A stretch of 64,000 nucleotides of DNA from Methylobacterium sp. BTF04 (lineage in GTDB: Bacteria; Pseudomonadota; Alphaproteobacteria; Rhizobiales; Beijerinckiaceae). The notes under the pieces were generated by a model. It saw only the letters and a program-made list of their open reading frames with translations, was not told where the DNA came from and searched no databases. The stretch is from positions 1 through 64,000 of the forward strand of contig NZ_JAAHTB010000017.1 in assembly GCF_010692745.1 (NCBI RefSeq), given 5' to 3'. Both the position numbers and the translations under genes were made by a program. Below, piece after piece: positions 55,969 through 64,000 of the stretch (positions are counted from its first letter, which is position 1; each line of letters opens with the position of its first letter).

Positions 55969-56304
55969 CTAGAGACCGCTCAGCTCGAAGAGCGGGATCG
56001 CCAGCAGGAACACAGCGCTCGACAACAGGGTCGTCCAGATCGCCTTCTCCCGCAGGCGCGGGGCCGCCGGGGCTCCGGGGTCCTGCCCCGGCACCACCCG
56101 AGCGGGGTCGGTCTCGGTCTGGTTGCGGATCGGCAGCATCACGAACAGCAATGTCCACCAGACCACGAAATACAGCGCGATCGACCCGAAGACCGTGAGC
56201 TTGAACTGGGTCACTGCGACCACGACCACGCAGGCGATCACCGCCAGCATGGCGAGAAGCGTCCGCATGGTGGAGGCCGCAATGGTCTGGAGGACGGCGC
56301 CCAT
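55969..56304 (-). CDS. DUF1467 family membrane protein
   Basis: A 111-residue protein with an N-terminal hydrophobic helix, a second helix at FGSIALYFVVWWTLLFVMLP and a third near the C-terminus (WTTLLSSAVFLLAIPLF). The central DPARVVPGQDPGAPAAPRLREKAIWTT... region is the conserved DUF1467 loop. Most members lack the first helix, so the real start may be downstream, close to the VTQFKLTVFG segment. It sits five bases after the mce stop. Function unknown; the synteny with mce and proS is conserved in the class. Confidence 0.8.
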   Translation of the reverse strand: MGAVLQTIAASTMRTLLAMLAVIACVVVVAVTQFKLTVFGSIALYFVVWWTLLFVMLPIRNQTETDPARVVPGQDPGAPAAPRLREKAIWTTLLSSAVFLLAIPLFELSGL

Positions 56305-56309
56305 GCGGC

Positions 56310-56714
56310 TCAGACCTGCTCCAGCTCGACCAGGGTGCCGAGGAAGTCTTTCGGATGCAGGAACAGCACCGGCTTGCCGTGGGCACCGATCCTGGGCTCA
56401 CCGCTGCCCAGTACCCGAGCGCCCTGGGCCTTCAGCTTGTCGCGGGCGGCCAGGATGTCGTCGACCTCGTAGCAGACATGGTGGACGCCGCCATTGGGGT
56501 TGCGCTCGACGAAGCTCTCGATCGGCGAGCCCTCGCCCAGAGGCGCCATCAGCTCGACCTTGCTGTTGGGCAGGTTCACGAACACGACCGTGACGCCGTG
56601 CTCCGGCTGCGGCAGCGGCTCGGTGAGCGTGGCACCCAGGGTATCGCGGTAGATCGCACAGGCGGCATCGAGATCGCGCACCGCGATGGCGACGTGGTTG
56701 AGGCGTCCGATCAT
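56310..56714 (-). CDS. mce: Methylmalonyl-CoA epimerase
   Basis: A 134-residue vicinal-oxygen-chelate enzyme that interconverts (2R)- and (2S)-methylmalonyl-CoA in propionyl-CoA metabolism and, in methylotrophs, the ethylmalonyl-CoA pathway. LNHVAIAVRDLDAA contains the first metal-binding His7. GGVHHVCYEVDD gives the second histidine pair and LHPKDFLGTLVELEQ supplies the terminal glutamate ligand. The ATG at 56714 has GGAGG 8 bases upstream. An intrinsic-terminator-like repeat lies only 30 bases before it. Confidence 0.95.
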   Translation of the reverse strand: MIGRLNHVAIAVRDLDAACAIYRDTLGATLTEPLPQPEHGVTVVFVNLPNSKVELMAPLGEGSPIESFVERNPNGGVHHVCYEVDDILAARDKLKAQGARVLGSGEPRIGAHGKPVLFLHPKDFLGTLVELEQV

Positions 56715-56744
56715 GTGTGCTCCCTCCGTGATGAACCGCTGCGC

Positions 56745-56774
56745 AAAAAGCCCTCTCCCGTGTGCGGGAGAGGG
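56745..56774 (-). terminator. Terminator-like half copy of the dispersed repeat, after RNase J
   Basis: CCCTCTCCC (56751-56759) and GGGAGAGGG (56766-56774) form a 9-bp stem followed on the minus strand by CTTTTT. It matches the inner hairpin of the repeat at 32694-32786. It is 10 bases after the RNase J stop and 30 bases before mce. Confidence 0.7.
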
Positions 56775-56784
56775 TTGGAAAGGC

Positions 56785-58464
56785 TCAGACCTCGACCACC
56801 TGGACGTGGCAGGCGGGCTTCTTGCCCCAGACCTCGTTGACGGCCGAGCGCATGGCGCGGTCGACGGCCTTCTCGACGGCTTCGGCATCGCGGCGCTTGG
56901 CCTTGGACAGGCCGCTCAGGGTACGGGTGACCGCCTCCACAACCGTGTCGAGCATCGGCACGCCGGTCCGGCCGCGATTGGGCAGGCCGATGATGTCGAT
57001 GGCGGGCTCGCCCAGAACCTCACCCTGCTCGTCGATGGCGATGGCCACCGAGATCAGGCCGGCCTGCGCCAGCTTGCGGCGCTCGGGAATGGCCCGATCC
57101 TTGGCATCGATGAGCACGTTGCCGTCCTTGAACAGGCGGCCGGCCTTGACGTGATCGACGATCTCCGGCGTGCCGGGGGCGAGGCGCACGACGCTGCCGT
57201 TGCGGGCCTTGACCACGTTGGGCACGCCCTGGGCAAGGGCGAAGCGCGCGTGCTCGTCGAGGTGCAGGGCCTCGCCATGGACGGGAATCGCCGTCTGCGG
57301 CCGGGTCCAGGCGTACATCTCGGCCATCTCGTCGCGCCGGGGATGGCCCGAGACGTGGACGAGCTTCGTCCGATCGGTGACCACCTCGATGCCGGCATTG
57401 ATGAGGTCGTTGATGATCGACCCCACCGCCCGCTCGTTGCCCGGAATGGCACGCGAGGAGAAGATCACCCGGTCGCCGGCAGCGAGGGTCACGTCGGGAT
57501 GGTCGTCCCGCGAGACCCGGGCGAGCGCGGCGCGCTCCTCGCCCTGCGAGCCGGTGAGCAGGGCCACCACCTTGTCGCGCGGCAGGTATCCGTAGGCGTC
57601 GGCCGAGCGGAACTCGGGCAGGCCGTCGAGGAAGCCGCATTCGCGGGCGACCCCGATGACCCGGTCCATGGCGCGACCGACGGCGACGACCTCACGGCCA
57701 CAGGCCTGGGCGGCCTCGGCCACGGCCCGCATGCGGGCGACATTGGAGGCGAAGGTGGTGACGGCGACCCGGTGCGGCGCATTCGAGATCAGTTCGCGCA
57801 GGGTGGCGGCGACCTCGGCCTCGCTCGGGGACCGGCCCTCGCGCACGACATTGGTCGAATCGCTGATCATGGCGAGGATGCCCTCGTCGCCCAGCGCCCG
57901 GAAGGCGGACTCGGAGGTCACGTCGCCGAGGATCGGGGTCGGATCGAGCTTCCAGTCGCCGGTATGGAGCAGCAGGCCGTGCGGCGTGCGGATCGCGACG
58001 GCGTTCGACTCGGGGATCGAGTGCGACACCGGAATGTACTCGATCTCGAACGGACCGACGGTGACGCGGCGTCCGGCCTGGATCTCGCGCAAGGTCACCT
58101 TCGGGGCGCCCGGCTCGCTCAGGCGACGGGCCTCCAGCAGGTTCTTGGCGAAGCGCGTGGCGTAGACCGGCGCCTTCAGCTTGGGCCACAGCTCACCGAT
58201 GGCGCCGATATGGTCCTCGTGCGCGTGGGTGATGAAGATCGCCAGCAGATCGTCCTTGCGCTCCTCGATGAAGCTCAGATCGGGGAACATCAGGTCGATG
58301 CCCGGGAAGCCTTCTTCCCCGGCGAAGCCCATGCCGCAATCGACCATGATCCACTTGCGGCGCTTGGCCGGCCCGAAGCCGTAAAGCGCTGCGTTCATGC
58401 CGATCTCGCCCACGCCGCCGAGCGGCACGAAGACGAGTTCGTCTTGCCCTGTCGTCATTGTCAC
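56785..58464 (-). CDS. rnj: Ribonuclease J
   Basis: A 559-residue metallo-beta-lactamase/beta-CASP nuclease with 5'-3' exonuclease and endonuclease activity in RNA processing. The zinc site is HAHEDH (His80, His82, Asp84, His85). VHVSGHPRRDEMAEM is the beta-CASP motif B/C region and IPVHGEALHLDEH provides the last ligands. The C-terminal domain ends KKPACHVQVVEV. It lies between birA and mce, the order usual for alphaproteobacteria. Confidence 0.94.
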   Translation of the reverse strand: MTMTTGQDELVFVPLGGVGEIGMNAALYGFGPAKRRKWIMVDCGMGFAGEEGFPGIDLMFPDLSFIEERKDDLLAIFITHAHEDHIGAIGELWPKLKAPVYATRFAKNLLEARRLSEPGAPKVTLREIQAGRRVTVGPFEIEYIPVSHSIPESNAVAIRTPHGLLLHTGDWKLDPTPILGDVTSESAFRALGDEGILAMISDSTNVVREGRSPSEAEVAATLRELISNAPHRVAVTTFASNVARMRAVAEAAQACGREVVAVGRAMDRVIGVARECGFLDGLPEFRSADAYGYLPRDKVVALLTGSQGEERAALARVSRDDHPDVTLAAGDRVIFSSRAIPGNERAVGSIINDLINAGIEVVTDRTKLVHVSGHPRRDEMAEMYAWTRPQTAIPVHGEALHLDEHARFALAQGVPNVVKARNGSVVRLAPGTPEIVDHVKAGRLFKDGNVLIDAKDRAIPERRKLAQAGLISVAIAIDEQGEVLGEPAIDIIGLPNRGRTGVPMLDTVVEAVTRTLSGLSKAKRRDAEAVEKAVDRAMRSAVNEVWGKKPACHVQVVEV

Positions 58465-58471
58465 TTAAACC

Positions 58472-59251
58472 TCAAGCCGCCGTCGCGGCCGTTCCCAGAT
58501 GCACCTCGCCCGCCGTCACGGTCCGTCGCGTCCCATCATCCGATCGGACGACGAGCCGCCCCGCCTCGTCGATCGTCTCGAAAATTCCGTGCACCCTCGC
58601 GTCGCCGATGCGCACCGTCACGGGTGCGCCGATCCCGGCGGCTTGATCGAGCCAGCGCGCGCGGACATCGGGGAAGCCCCTGCCGCGGCGCCAGAGTCGC
58701 GCGGCGTCGACGATCCCGTCCGTCAGATGGACGAGCAGATCCTCGGCGCGCGTGTCGTGCTGCATCTGCCTGAGGCACGTCGCAGCATAAGGCAAGCCCT
58801 TCGGCGCCGCAGCGACGTTGACGCCGAAGCCCATCACCACCGAGCGGCGTCCGCCGGGACTCGTCTCCGCCTCCAGCAGAAGACCCGCGAGCTTGGCCCC
58901 CGAGGCCAGCACATCGTTCGGCCATTTGAGCGCGACGCCGTCGATTCCTGCCGCCCGGAACGCAGACATCAGGGCGATTCCCGCAACGAAGCCAAGGGTC
59001 GGAACGTCGCCCGGATCGACGTCGTCTACCGGCCAGAGCAGGCTCGCGGTGAGGTTTCCGGGCAGTGACGCCCACGCATTGCCGCGCCGGCCGCGACCCG
59101 CTTCCTGGCGATGGGCGACGATCCAGAGCGGCCCGGCTTCGCCGGCGCGCGACCGTTCCAGCGCCTCGGTGTTGGTGGAGCCGAGAGTGTCGTGGACGTG
59201 GAGGCGGTGGCCGTTCTCGCGGGCCAGGCAGCCGAGTCGGTAGCCGTCCAA
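58472..59251 (-). CDS. birA: Biotin--[acetyl-CoA-carboxylase] ligase
   Basis: A 259-residue biotin protein ligase that attaches biotin to carboxyl-carrier proteins. Conserved parts are STNTEALERSRAGEAG, the nucleotide loop QEAGRGRRGNAW, the biotin-binding KWPNDVLASGAKLAGLLLE and a C-terminal SH3-like domain. There is no N-terminal helix-turn-helix, so it is a group I enzyme without the repressor function of E. coli BirA. It follows the nuo operon, 65 bases after nuoN, and ends 7 bases before the RNase J gene. Confidence 0.94.
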   Translation of the reverse strand: MDGYRLGCLARENGHRLHVHDTLGSTNTEALERSRAGEAGPLWIVAHRQEAGRGRRGNAWASLPGNLTASLLWPVDDVDPGDVPTLGFVAGIALMSAFRAAGIDGVALKWPNDVLASGAKLAGLLLEAETSPGGRRSVVMGFGVNVAAAPKGLPYAATCLRQMQHDTRAEDLLVHLTDGIVDAARLWRRGRGFPDVRARWLDQAAGIGAPVTVRIGDARVHGIFETIDEAGRLVVRSDDGTRRTVTAGEVHLGTAATAA

Positions 59252-59316
59252 GGGCTTAACGCCGTTTCCGTCGCGGTGTCTTCACGTTGGCCGGTCCCAT
59301 CAGATGCGGCAACGCT

Positions 59317-60762
59317 CTAGAACAGCGACTTGGCCGCAGCGTCGGCAGCACCCCGCAGCGGCGCGGGCAACAGCACGAACAGCACGACGACGACGGTCGA
59401 CAGGCCGAGCACGATACGCAGGCCCGGGGGCATCGGATCGTAGGGCGCCAACGGCTCGTCGAAATACATCACCTTGACGAGGCGCAGATAGTAGAACGCG
59501 CCGACCACGCTGGTGACCACGCCGATGATCGCGAGCGCCACGAGGTTGGCCTCGATGGCGGCGCGGAAGACGAAGTACTTGCCGAAGAACCCGGCCAGCG
59601 GCGGGATGCCGGCGAGCGAGAACATCATCGCGGCGAGGCAGAAAGCCAGCACGGGATGGGTGCGCGACAGGCCGGAGAGGTCGTCCAGCGTCTCGAACAT
59701 TTGGCCGCCGCGGCGCAGGGACAGGATCACCGCGAAGGCACCGAGGGTCATCGCCAGGTAGATGATCATGTAGATCACCACACCGCTGATGCCGGCCTGC
59801 GAGCCCGCCGCCAGACCGACCAGGGCGTAGCCGATATTGCCGATGGAGGAATACGCCATCAGGCGCTTGATCGAGCGCTGGCCGATGGCGGCGAACGAGC
59901 CCAAGGCCATCGAAGCGATGGCGATGAACACGATGATCTGCTGCCAGATCGCGGTCACGTCGGGGAAGGCGCCGATGAAGATCCGCACGGTCATGGCCAC
60001 CGCGGCCATCTTCGGCGCCGAGGCGAAGAAGGCGGTGACGGGGGTGGGCGAGCCCTCGTAGACGTCCGGAGTCCACATGTGGAACGGCACGGCCGACATC
60101 TTGAAGGCGACGCCCGCGGCGACGAACACGATGCCGAGCACGATACCGAAGCCCGCATTGCCGTCGCTCAGCGCCGCGACGATGCCGGGGAACGAGACGG
60201 TGCCGGTGAAGCCGTAGACCAGCGACGACCCGTAGAGCAGCATGCCGGAGGACAGCGCGCCGAGGACGAAATACTTCAGGCCGGCCTCGGTGGAGCGCAG
60301 GTTGTCGCGATGGAACGCGGCGATGACGTAGGCGGCCAGGGACTGCAATTCGAGGCCGAGATACATCGCGATGAGGTCGTTGGCCGAGGCCATCACCAGC
60401 ATGCCGATGGTGCAGAGCAGGATCAGGAGCGGAAATTCGAACCGATCGATGCGCTCGCGCTGGAAATAGTCGCGCGACAGCAGGATCGCGGCGGCCGATC
60501 CGAGCAGGATCAGCACCTTCATCACCTTCGAGAAGCCGTCGACGATGAACGAGCCGTTGAGCGTGGTGATCTTGGCGCCCGACTGGGACATCACCACGAA
60601 CAACGCGAGCACGAGCAGGACCAGCGCGCCGACATTGACGGCCTCCGCCGAGCGCTCGCCCCGGAATGAGCCGTAGAGGATCAGCACGAGCACGCCGACG
60701 GCGAGGATCAGCTCCGGCAGGGCGGGCCCGAGCGAGGGCATGACGATCTGAGCGGCGTTCAT
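59317..60762 (-). CDS. nuoN: NADH-quinone oxidoreductase subunit N
   Basis: A 481-residue complex I antiporter-like membrane subunit with about 14 helices. Conserved charged residues in helices include a Glu in [13 protein letters not shown] and Lys in [16 protein letters not shown], both part of the proton path. The ATG at 60762 is preferred over an in-frame TTG three codons earlier. It starts 13 bases after nuoM. Confidence 0.96.
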   Translation of the reverse strand: MNAAQIVMPSLGPALPELILAVGVLVLILYGSFRGERSAEAVNVGALVLLVLALFVVMSQSGAKITTLNGSFIVDGFSKVMKVLILLGSAAAILLSRDYFQRERIDRFEFPLLILLCTIGMLVMASANDLIAMYLGLELQSLAAYVIAAFHRDNLRSTEAGLKYFVLGALSSGMLLYGSSLVYGFTGTVSFPGIVAALSDGNAGFGIVLGIVFVAAGVAFKMSAVPFHMWTPDVYEGSPTPVTAFFASAPKMAAVAMTVRIFIGAFPDVTAIWQQIIVFIAIASMALGSFAAIGQRSIKRLMAYSSIGNIGYALVGLAAGSQAGISGVVIYMIIYLAMTLGAFAVILSLRRGGQMFETLDDLSGLSRTHPVLAFCLAAMMFSLAGIPPLAGFFGKYFVFRAAIEANLVALAIIGVVTSVVGAFYYLRLVKVMYFDEPLAPYDPMPPGLRIVLGLSTVVVVLFVLLPAPLRGAADAAAKSLF

Positions 60763-60775
60763 CGCGGGCAAGCCT

Positions 60776-62296
60776 TCAGCGCGCGACCGCAGGCACGACG
60801 GCCGCGGTCTGCGTGTTCGAGAGCGCGGTCTTCATGCTCTGCATCAGCGCCTCGGTCGAGGGGGCGAAGGTGTCGAGGATGGGGGCCGGATGGACGCCGT
60901 AATAGATCGTCAGGGCGACGAGCGGCGCGATGATGATCTTTTCACGGAAATCGAGATCGAGGATGCCCTGCAGGTTGGGCTTCTCGAGCTTGCCGTAGAT
61001 CACCCGTGCGTAGAGCCACAGGGCGTAGCCGGCCGAGAGGATGATGCCGAACACCGAGAAGAACGCCACGGTGGGGTTGGCGCGGAAAGCGCCCATCATC
61101 GCCAGGAACTCGCCGACGAAGCCGGAGGTGCCGGGCAGGCCGACATTGGCCATGGTGAAGACCATCATCGCCGCCGCGTAGAGCGGCATGCGCTTCACGA
61201 GACCGCCATAGGCGGAAATCTCGCGGGTGTGCATCCGGTCGTAGACCACGCCGACGCAGAGGAAGAGTGCGCCGGAGACGATGCCGTGCGAGATCATCAG
61301 GAACAGGGCGCCCTGGATGCCCTGCGCGTTGAGGGTGAACAGCCCGAGCGTGACGAAGCCCATATGCGCCACCGACGAGTAGGCGATGAGCTTCTTGATG
61401 TCGGTCTGCATCAGCGCGATCAGCGAGGTGAAGATGATCGCGACCACCGACAGGGCGAAGACGAACGGCGCGAAGGACTGCGATGCGTCCGGGAACATCG
61501 GCAGCGAGACGCGGATGAACCCATAGCCGCCCATCTTGAGCAGGATGCCGGCCAGGATCACCGAGCCGGCGGTGGGCGCCTCCACGTGCGCGTCGGGCAG
61601 CCAAGTATGGACGGGCCACATCGGCATCTTCACCGCGAAGGAGGCGAAGAAGGCGAGCCACAGCCAGGTCTGCATCTCCACCGGGAAGCGGGTGTGCAGC
61701 AGGGTCGGGATGTCGGTGGTGCCGGCGTGCCAGTACATCGCCATGATGGCGAGCAGCATCAGCACCGAGCCGAGCAGGGTGTAGAGGAAGAACTTGAAGC
61801 TGGCGTAGATGCGCCGCTTGCCACCCCAGATCCCGATGATGAGGAACATCGGGATCAGGCCGGCCTCGAAGAACAGGTAGAACAGCACCAGGTCGAGGGA
61901 CTGGAACACGCCGATCATCGTCGTCTCGAGGACGAGGAAGGCGACGAAATACTCCTTCACCCGCTTGTCGATCGAGAGCCACGACGCACCGATGCAGAAC
62001 GGCATCAGGAAGGTGGTGAGCAGGATCAGCGGCATCGAGAAACCGTCGACGCCGAGCTTGAACCGGGTGGTCTCGCTCAGCCAGGCATGGGTCTCGATGA
62101 GCTGGAAGCTCGCCGTGGTGGCGTCGAACCGCCCCCATGCCACCAGCGACAGCAGGAAGGTGAGGATCGTGGTGGCGAGCGCGGCCCAGCGGGCATTGCG
62201 CTTGGTCGCTTCCGTCTCCTCGCCGAGGGTGAGGATGAAGGCCGCACCGCACAGCGGCACGATCAACAGGCCGGAGAGAATTCCGAGGCCGAACAT
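60776..62296 (-). CDS. nuoM: NADH-quinone oxidoreductase subunit M
   Basis: A 506-residue complex I subunit with about 14 helices. [21 protein letters not shown] holds the conserved helix-5 glutamate, and [20 protein letters not shown] plus [17 protein letters not shown] are the hallmark loops and lysines of proton-pumping subunits. It is 47 bases downstream of nuoL on the same strand. Confidence 0.97.
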   Translation of the reverse strand: MFGLGILSGLLIVPLCGAAFILTLGEETEATKRNARWAALATTILTFLLSLVAWGRFDATTASFQLIETHAWLSETTRFKLGVDGFSMPLILLTTFLMPFCIGASWLSIDKRVKEYFVAFLVLETTMIGVFQSLDLVLFYLFFEAGLIPMFLIIGIWGGKRRIYASFKFFLYTLLGSVLMLLAIMAMYWHAGTTDIPTLLHTRFPVEMQTWLWLAFFASFAVKMPMWPVHTWLPDAHVEAPTAGSVILAGILLKMGGYGFIRVSLPMFPDASQSFAPFVFALSVVAIIFTSLIALMQTDIKKLIAYSSVAHMGFVTLGLFTLNAQGIQGALFLMISHGIVSGALFLCVGVVYDRMHTREISAYGGLVKRMPLYAAAMMVFTMANVGLPGTSGFVGEFLAMMGAFRANPTVAFFSVFGIILSAGYALWLYARVIYGKLEKPNLQGILDLDFREKIIIAPLVALTIYYGVHPAPILDTFAPSTEALMQSMKTALSNTQTAAVVPAVAR

Positions 62297-62343
62297 CTAG
62301 CGGGGGCTCCCGTTCTTGCGGTCGGGCGTCTGGTCGACGGTCA

Positions 62344-64000
62344 TCAATGCGCGACCTTGGGCAGGCCGGTGAGCATGTACCAGCTGATGAAGGCGGCCAC
62401 GCCGACGAGCATGACGAAGGCGTAGTGGTAGACGTACCCGGTCTGGAACCGGACGACGCCGCGGGTGACGTCGAGTACGCGGGTGGCGATCCCGTCGGGG
62501 CCGAGGCCGTCGATCACCCGGCCGTCACCCTCCTTCCAAAGGAACTTGCCGAAATCCTTTGCCGGCCGGACGAAGATCCGATCGTAGATCTCGTCGAAGT
62601 ACCACTTGTTGAGCAGAAATTGGTACAGCACCGGCTGCTGCGTCGCGAGCTTACCCGGTAGCTCGGGCCGGCGGATATACATCCAGAACGCGAGGACGAA
62701 GCCGAGCACCAGCATGATGAACGGCGAGTAGGACACCCAGGCCGGCACCGAATGGATGTCGTGCATGATGTGGTTGTCGGGGCCGTGCCCGAGGGCGTGA
62801 CCCCAGAACGCCTCCATGCCCTCGCCGATGAAGCGGTTCTTGAAGATCAGGCCGGCAAACAGCGCGCCGAAGGCGAGGAGCGCCAGCGGGATCGTCATCA
62901 CGAGGGGGCTCTCGTGCGGTGTGTGCGCATGGTCGTGGTGCTCGATGGCGCTGTGCGATGGCGCCTCGGCATCGTGGCCGTGATCGTCGTGGGCCACACC
63001 CTCGTGGTGGCCGTGAGCGCCGTCGGCCTGATGCGCGGAGGCGTGGGCGTCATCGTGGTGGGCCGCTGCGTGCCCGGCCCAGCGCGCCGGTCCCTCGAAG
63101 GTGAGGAAGAACAGGCGCCAGGAATAGAACGAGGTCATCAGCGCGGCGATGACGGTGGCGAGGAAGGCGAGGGTATGACCCGGCCGGGTCGAGGCATAGG
63201 CCGCCTCGATGATCGCGTCCTTCGAGTAGTATCCCGAGGTGAACGGGAAGCCGATCAGCGCCAGGGTCCCGATCGTCATCATCGCCGTGGTGAAGGGGAT
63301 GTAGCGCCGCAGGGCGCCCATGTTCCGCATGTCCTGCTCGTGATGCATCGCGTGGATGACTGAGCCGGCGCCGAGGAACAGCAACGCCTTAAAGAACGCG
63401 TGGGTGAACAGGTGGAACACCGCGGCCGAATAGGCACCGACGCCGAGCGCCACGAACATGTAGCCGAGCTGCGAGCAGGTCGAGTAGGCGATGACCCGCT
63501 TGATGTCGTTCTGGACGAGCCCAATGGTGGCGGCGAAGAACGCCGTGATCCCGCCGATGACCGTGACCACGATAAGGGCGTTGGGCGCCAGCTCGAACAG
63601 CGGCGACAGGCGCGCCACCATGAACACGCCGGCCGTCACCATGGTGGCGGCGTGGATGAGGGCGGAGACCGGGGTCGGCCCCTCCATCGCGTCCGGCAGC
63701 CAGGTGTGCAGCAGGAACTGCGCCGACTTGCCCATGGCACCCATGAACAGGAGCAGGCAGGCCAGGGTCAGGGCGTTCCAGTCGTATCCGAGGAAGTGGA
63801 AGGTCGCGTCCTTGATCTCGGGCGCCCGGGCGAAGATGCCGTCGAAGGCCACGGTCCCGGACAGGACGAAGACCAGGAAGATGCCGAGCGAGAAGCCGAA
63901 ATCGCCGACTCGGTTGACGATGAACGCCTTCATCGCGGCGGCATTGGCCGAGGGCTTCTCGTACCAGAAACCGATGAGCAGGTACGAGGCGAGGCCGACG
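62344..64000 (-). CDS. nuoL: NADH-quinone oxidoreductase subunit L (5' end outside the window)
   Basis: The C-terminal 552 or so residues of the largest antiporter-like subunit of complex I; the frame is open to the right edge, so the start is missing. [20 protein letters not shown] and [18 protein letters not shown] are diagnostic. The long amphipathic HL helix region follows near the end. Between core helices there is a histidine-rich loop (about 62920-63090) with some 17 histidines in about 60 residues. It heads the nuoL-nuoM-nuoN segment in this window. Confidence 0.97.
   Translation of the reverse strand, partial: VGLASYLLIGFWYEKPSANAAAMKAFIVNRVGDFGFSLGIFLVFVLSGTVAFDGIFARAPEIKDATFHFLGYDWNALTLACLLLFMGAMGKSAQFLLHTWLPDAMEGPTPVSALIHAATMVTAGVFMVARLSPLFELAPNALIVVTVIGGITAFFAATIGLVQNDIKRVIAYSTCSQLGYMFVALGVGAYSAAVFHLFTHAFFKALLFLGAGSVIHAMHHEQDMRNMGALRRYIPFTTAMMTIGTLALIGFPFTSGYYSKDAIIEAAYASTRPGHTLAFLATVIAALMTSFYSWRLFFLTFEGPARWAGHAAAHHDDAHASAHQADGAHGHHEGVAHDDHGHDAEAPSHSAIEHHDHAHTPHESPLVMTIPLALLAFGALFAGLIFKNRFIGEGMEAFWGHALGHGPDNHIMHDIHSVPAWVSYSPFIMLVLGFVLAFWMYIRRPELPGKLATQQPVLYQFLLNKWYFDEIYDRIFVRPAKDFGKFLWKEGDGRVIDGLGPDGIATRVLDVTRGVVRFQTGYVYHYAFVMLVGVAAFISWYMLTGLPKVAH

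Noticed and set aside
60890..62425. 511-codon open frame on the plus strand
   Set aside because: Antisense to nuoM, with the Asp/Glu/His/Gln-rich composition expected from the complement of membrane-protein codons.

Overview
The window looks like chromosomal DNA of a Methylobacterium/Methylorubrum-type alphaproteobacterium (order Hyphomicrobiales). The evidence is high GC with strongly GC3-biased coding, the order nuoL-nuoM-nuoN-birA-RNase J-mce-DUF1467-proS-lolC/E-lolD-dnaE, a type II glutamine synthetase beside a DUF2735 gene, a DUF6894 protein and a MXKDX-repeat protein. The genus is an inference from gene content, not from a marker gene.

Region 1 (1-3.2 kb) has a SLAC1/TehA-like gene cut off near the left edge, about 900 bp without a convincing gene, and an orphan Tat-exported peptide-type substrate-binding protein.

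Region 2 (3.15-18.7 kb) is a minus-strand array of ten genes. Nearly all are joined by 1-14 bp stop/start overlaps. They encode two MurG-like glycosyltransferases (one fused to a polysaccharide deacetylase), a GT4 glycosyltransferase, a complete Dpp/Opp-type importer with a fused double ATPase, a methyltransferase-like protein, a nucleotide-sugar dehydrogenase and a 31-residue membrane peptide. A divergent gene encodes an ABC-exporter-like protein whose nucleotide-binding domain has lost every catalytic motif and carries three copies of a Q-loop-type motif. Together these look like an undescribed surface-glycan assembly, transport and uptake locus.

Region 3 (18.8-30.5 kb) holds a PsiF-like secreted protein, a MASE4 hybrid histidine kinase, two tiny proteins and a nitrogen block: glutaminase, then DUF2735 divergent from glnII, with a sigma-54 promoter and an NtrC-like dyad between them. 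A redox/envelope block follows: a molybdopterin oxidoreductase with cytochrome b561, DUF1223, DsbD/ScsB and the MXKDX-repeat protein.

Region 4 (30.8-41.0 kb) is a second Dpp-type importer operon. It continues into an amidase, two deacetylases of different folds and a GT2 glycosyltransferase, echoing the importer-plus-glycan theme of region 2.

Region 5 (41.0-43.1 kb) is a small accessory patch: a dispersed inverted repeat, a decayed IS3-family element and AT-richer orphan reading frames.

Region 6 (43.1-64.0 kb) is core genome: parC-recO, chaC, dnaE, a yefM-yoeB toxin-antitoxin pair, lolD-lolC/E, proS, DUF1467, mce, RNase J, birA and nuoN-nuoM-nuoL, the last running off the right edge. Next to dnaE is a 34-codon membrane-peptide gene whose promoter spacer contains a perfect alphaproteobacterial LexA box (GTTC-N7-GTTC). 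This is a strong candidate for a SidA-type SOS division inhibitor. A canonical promoter and a rho-independent terminator with no ORF, between proS and DUF1467, mark a candidate small RNA.
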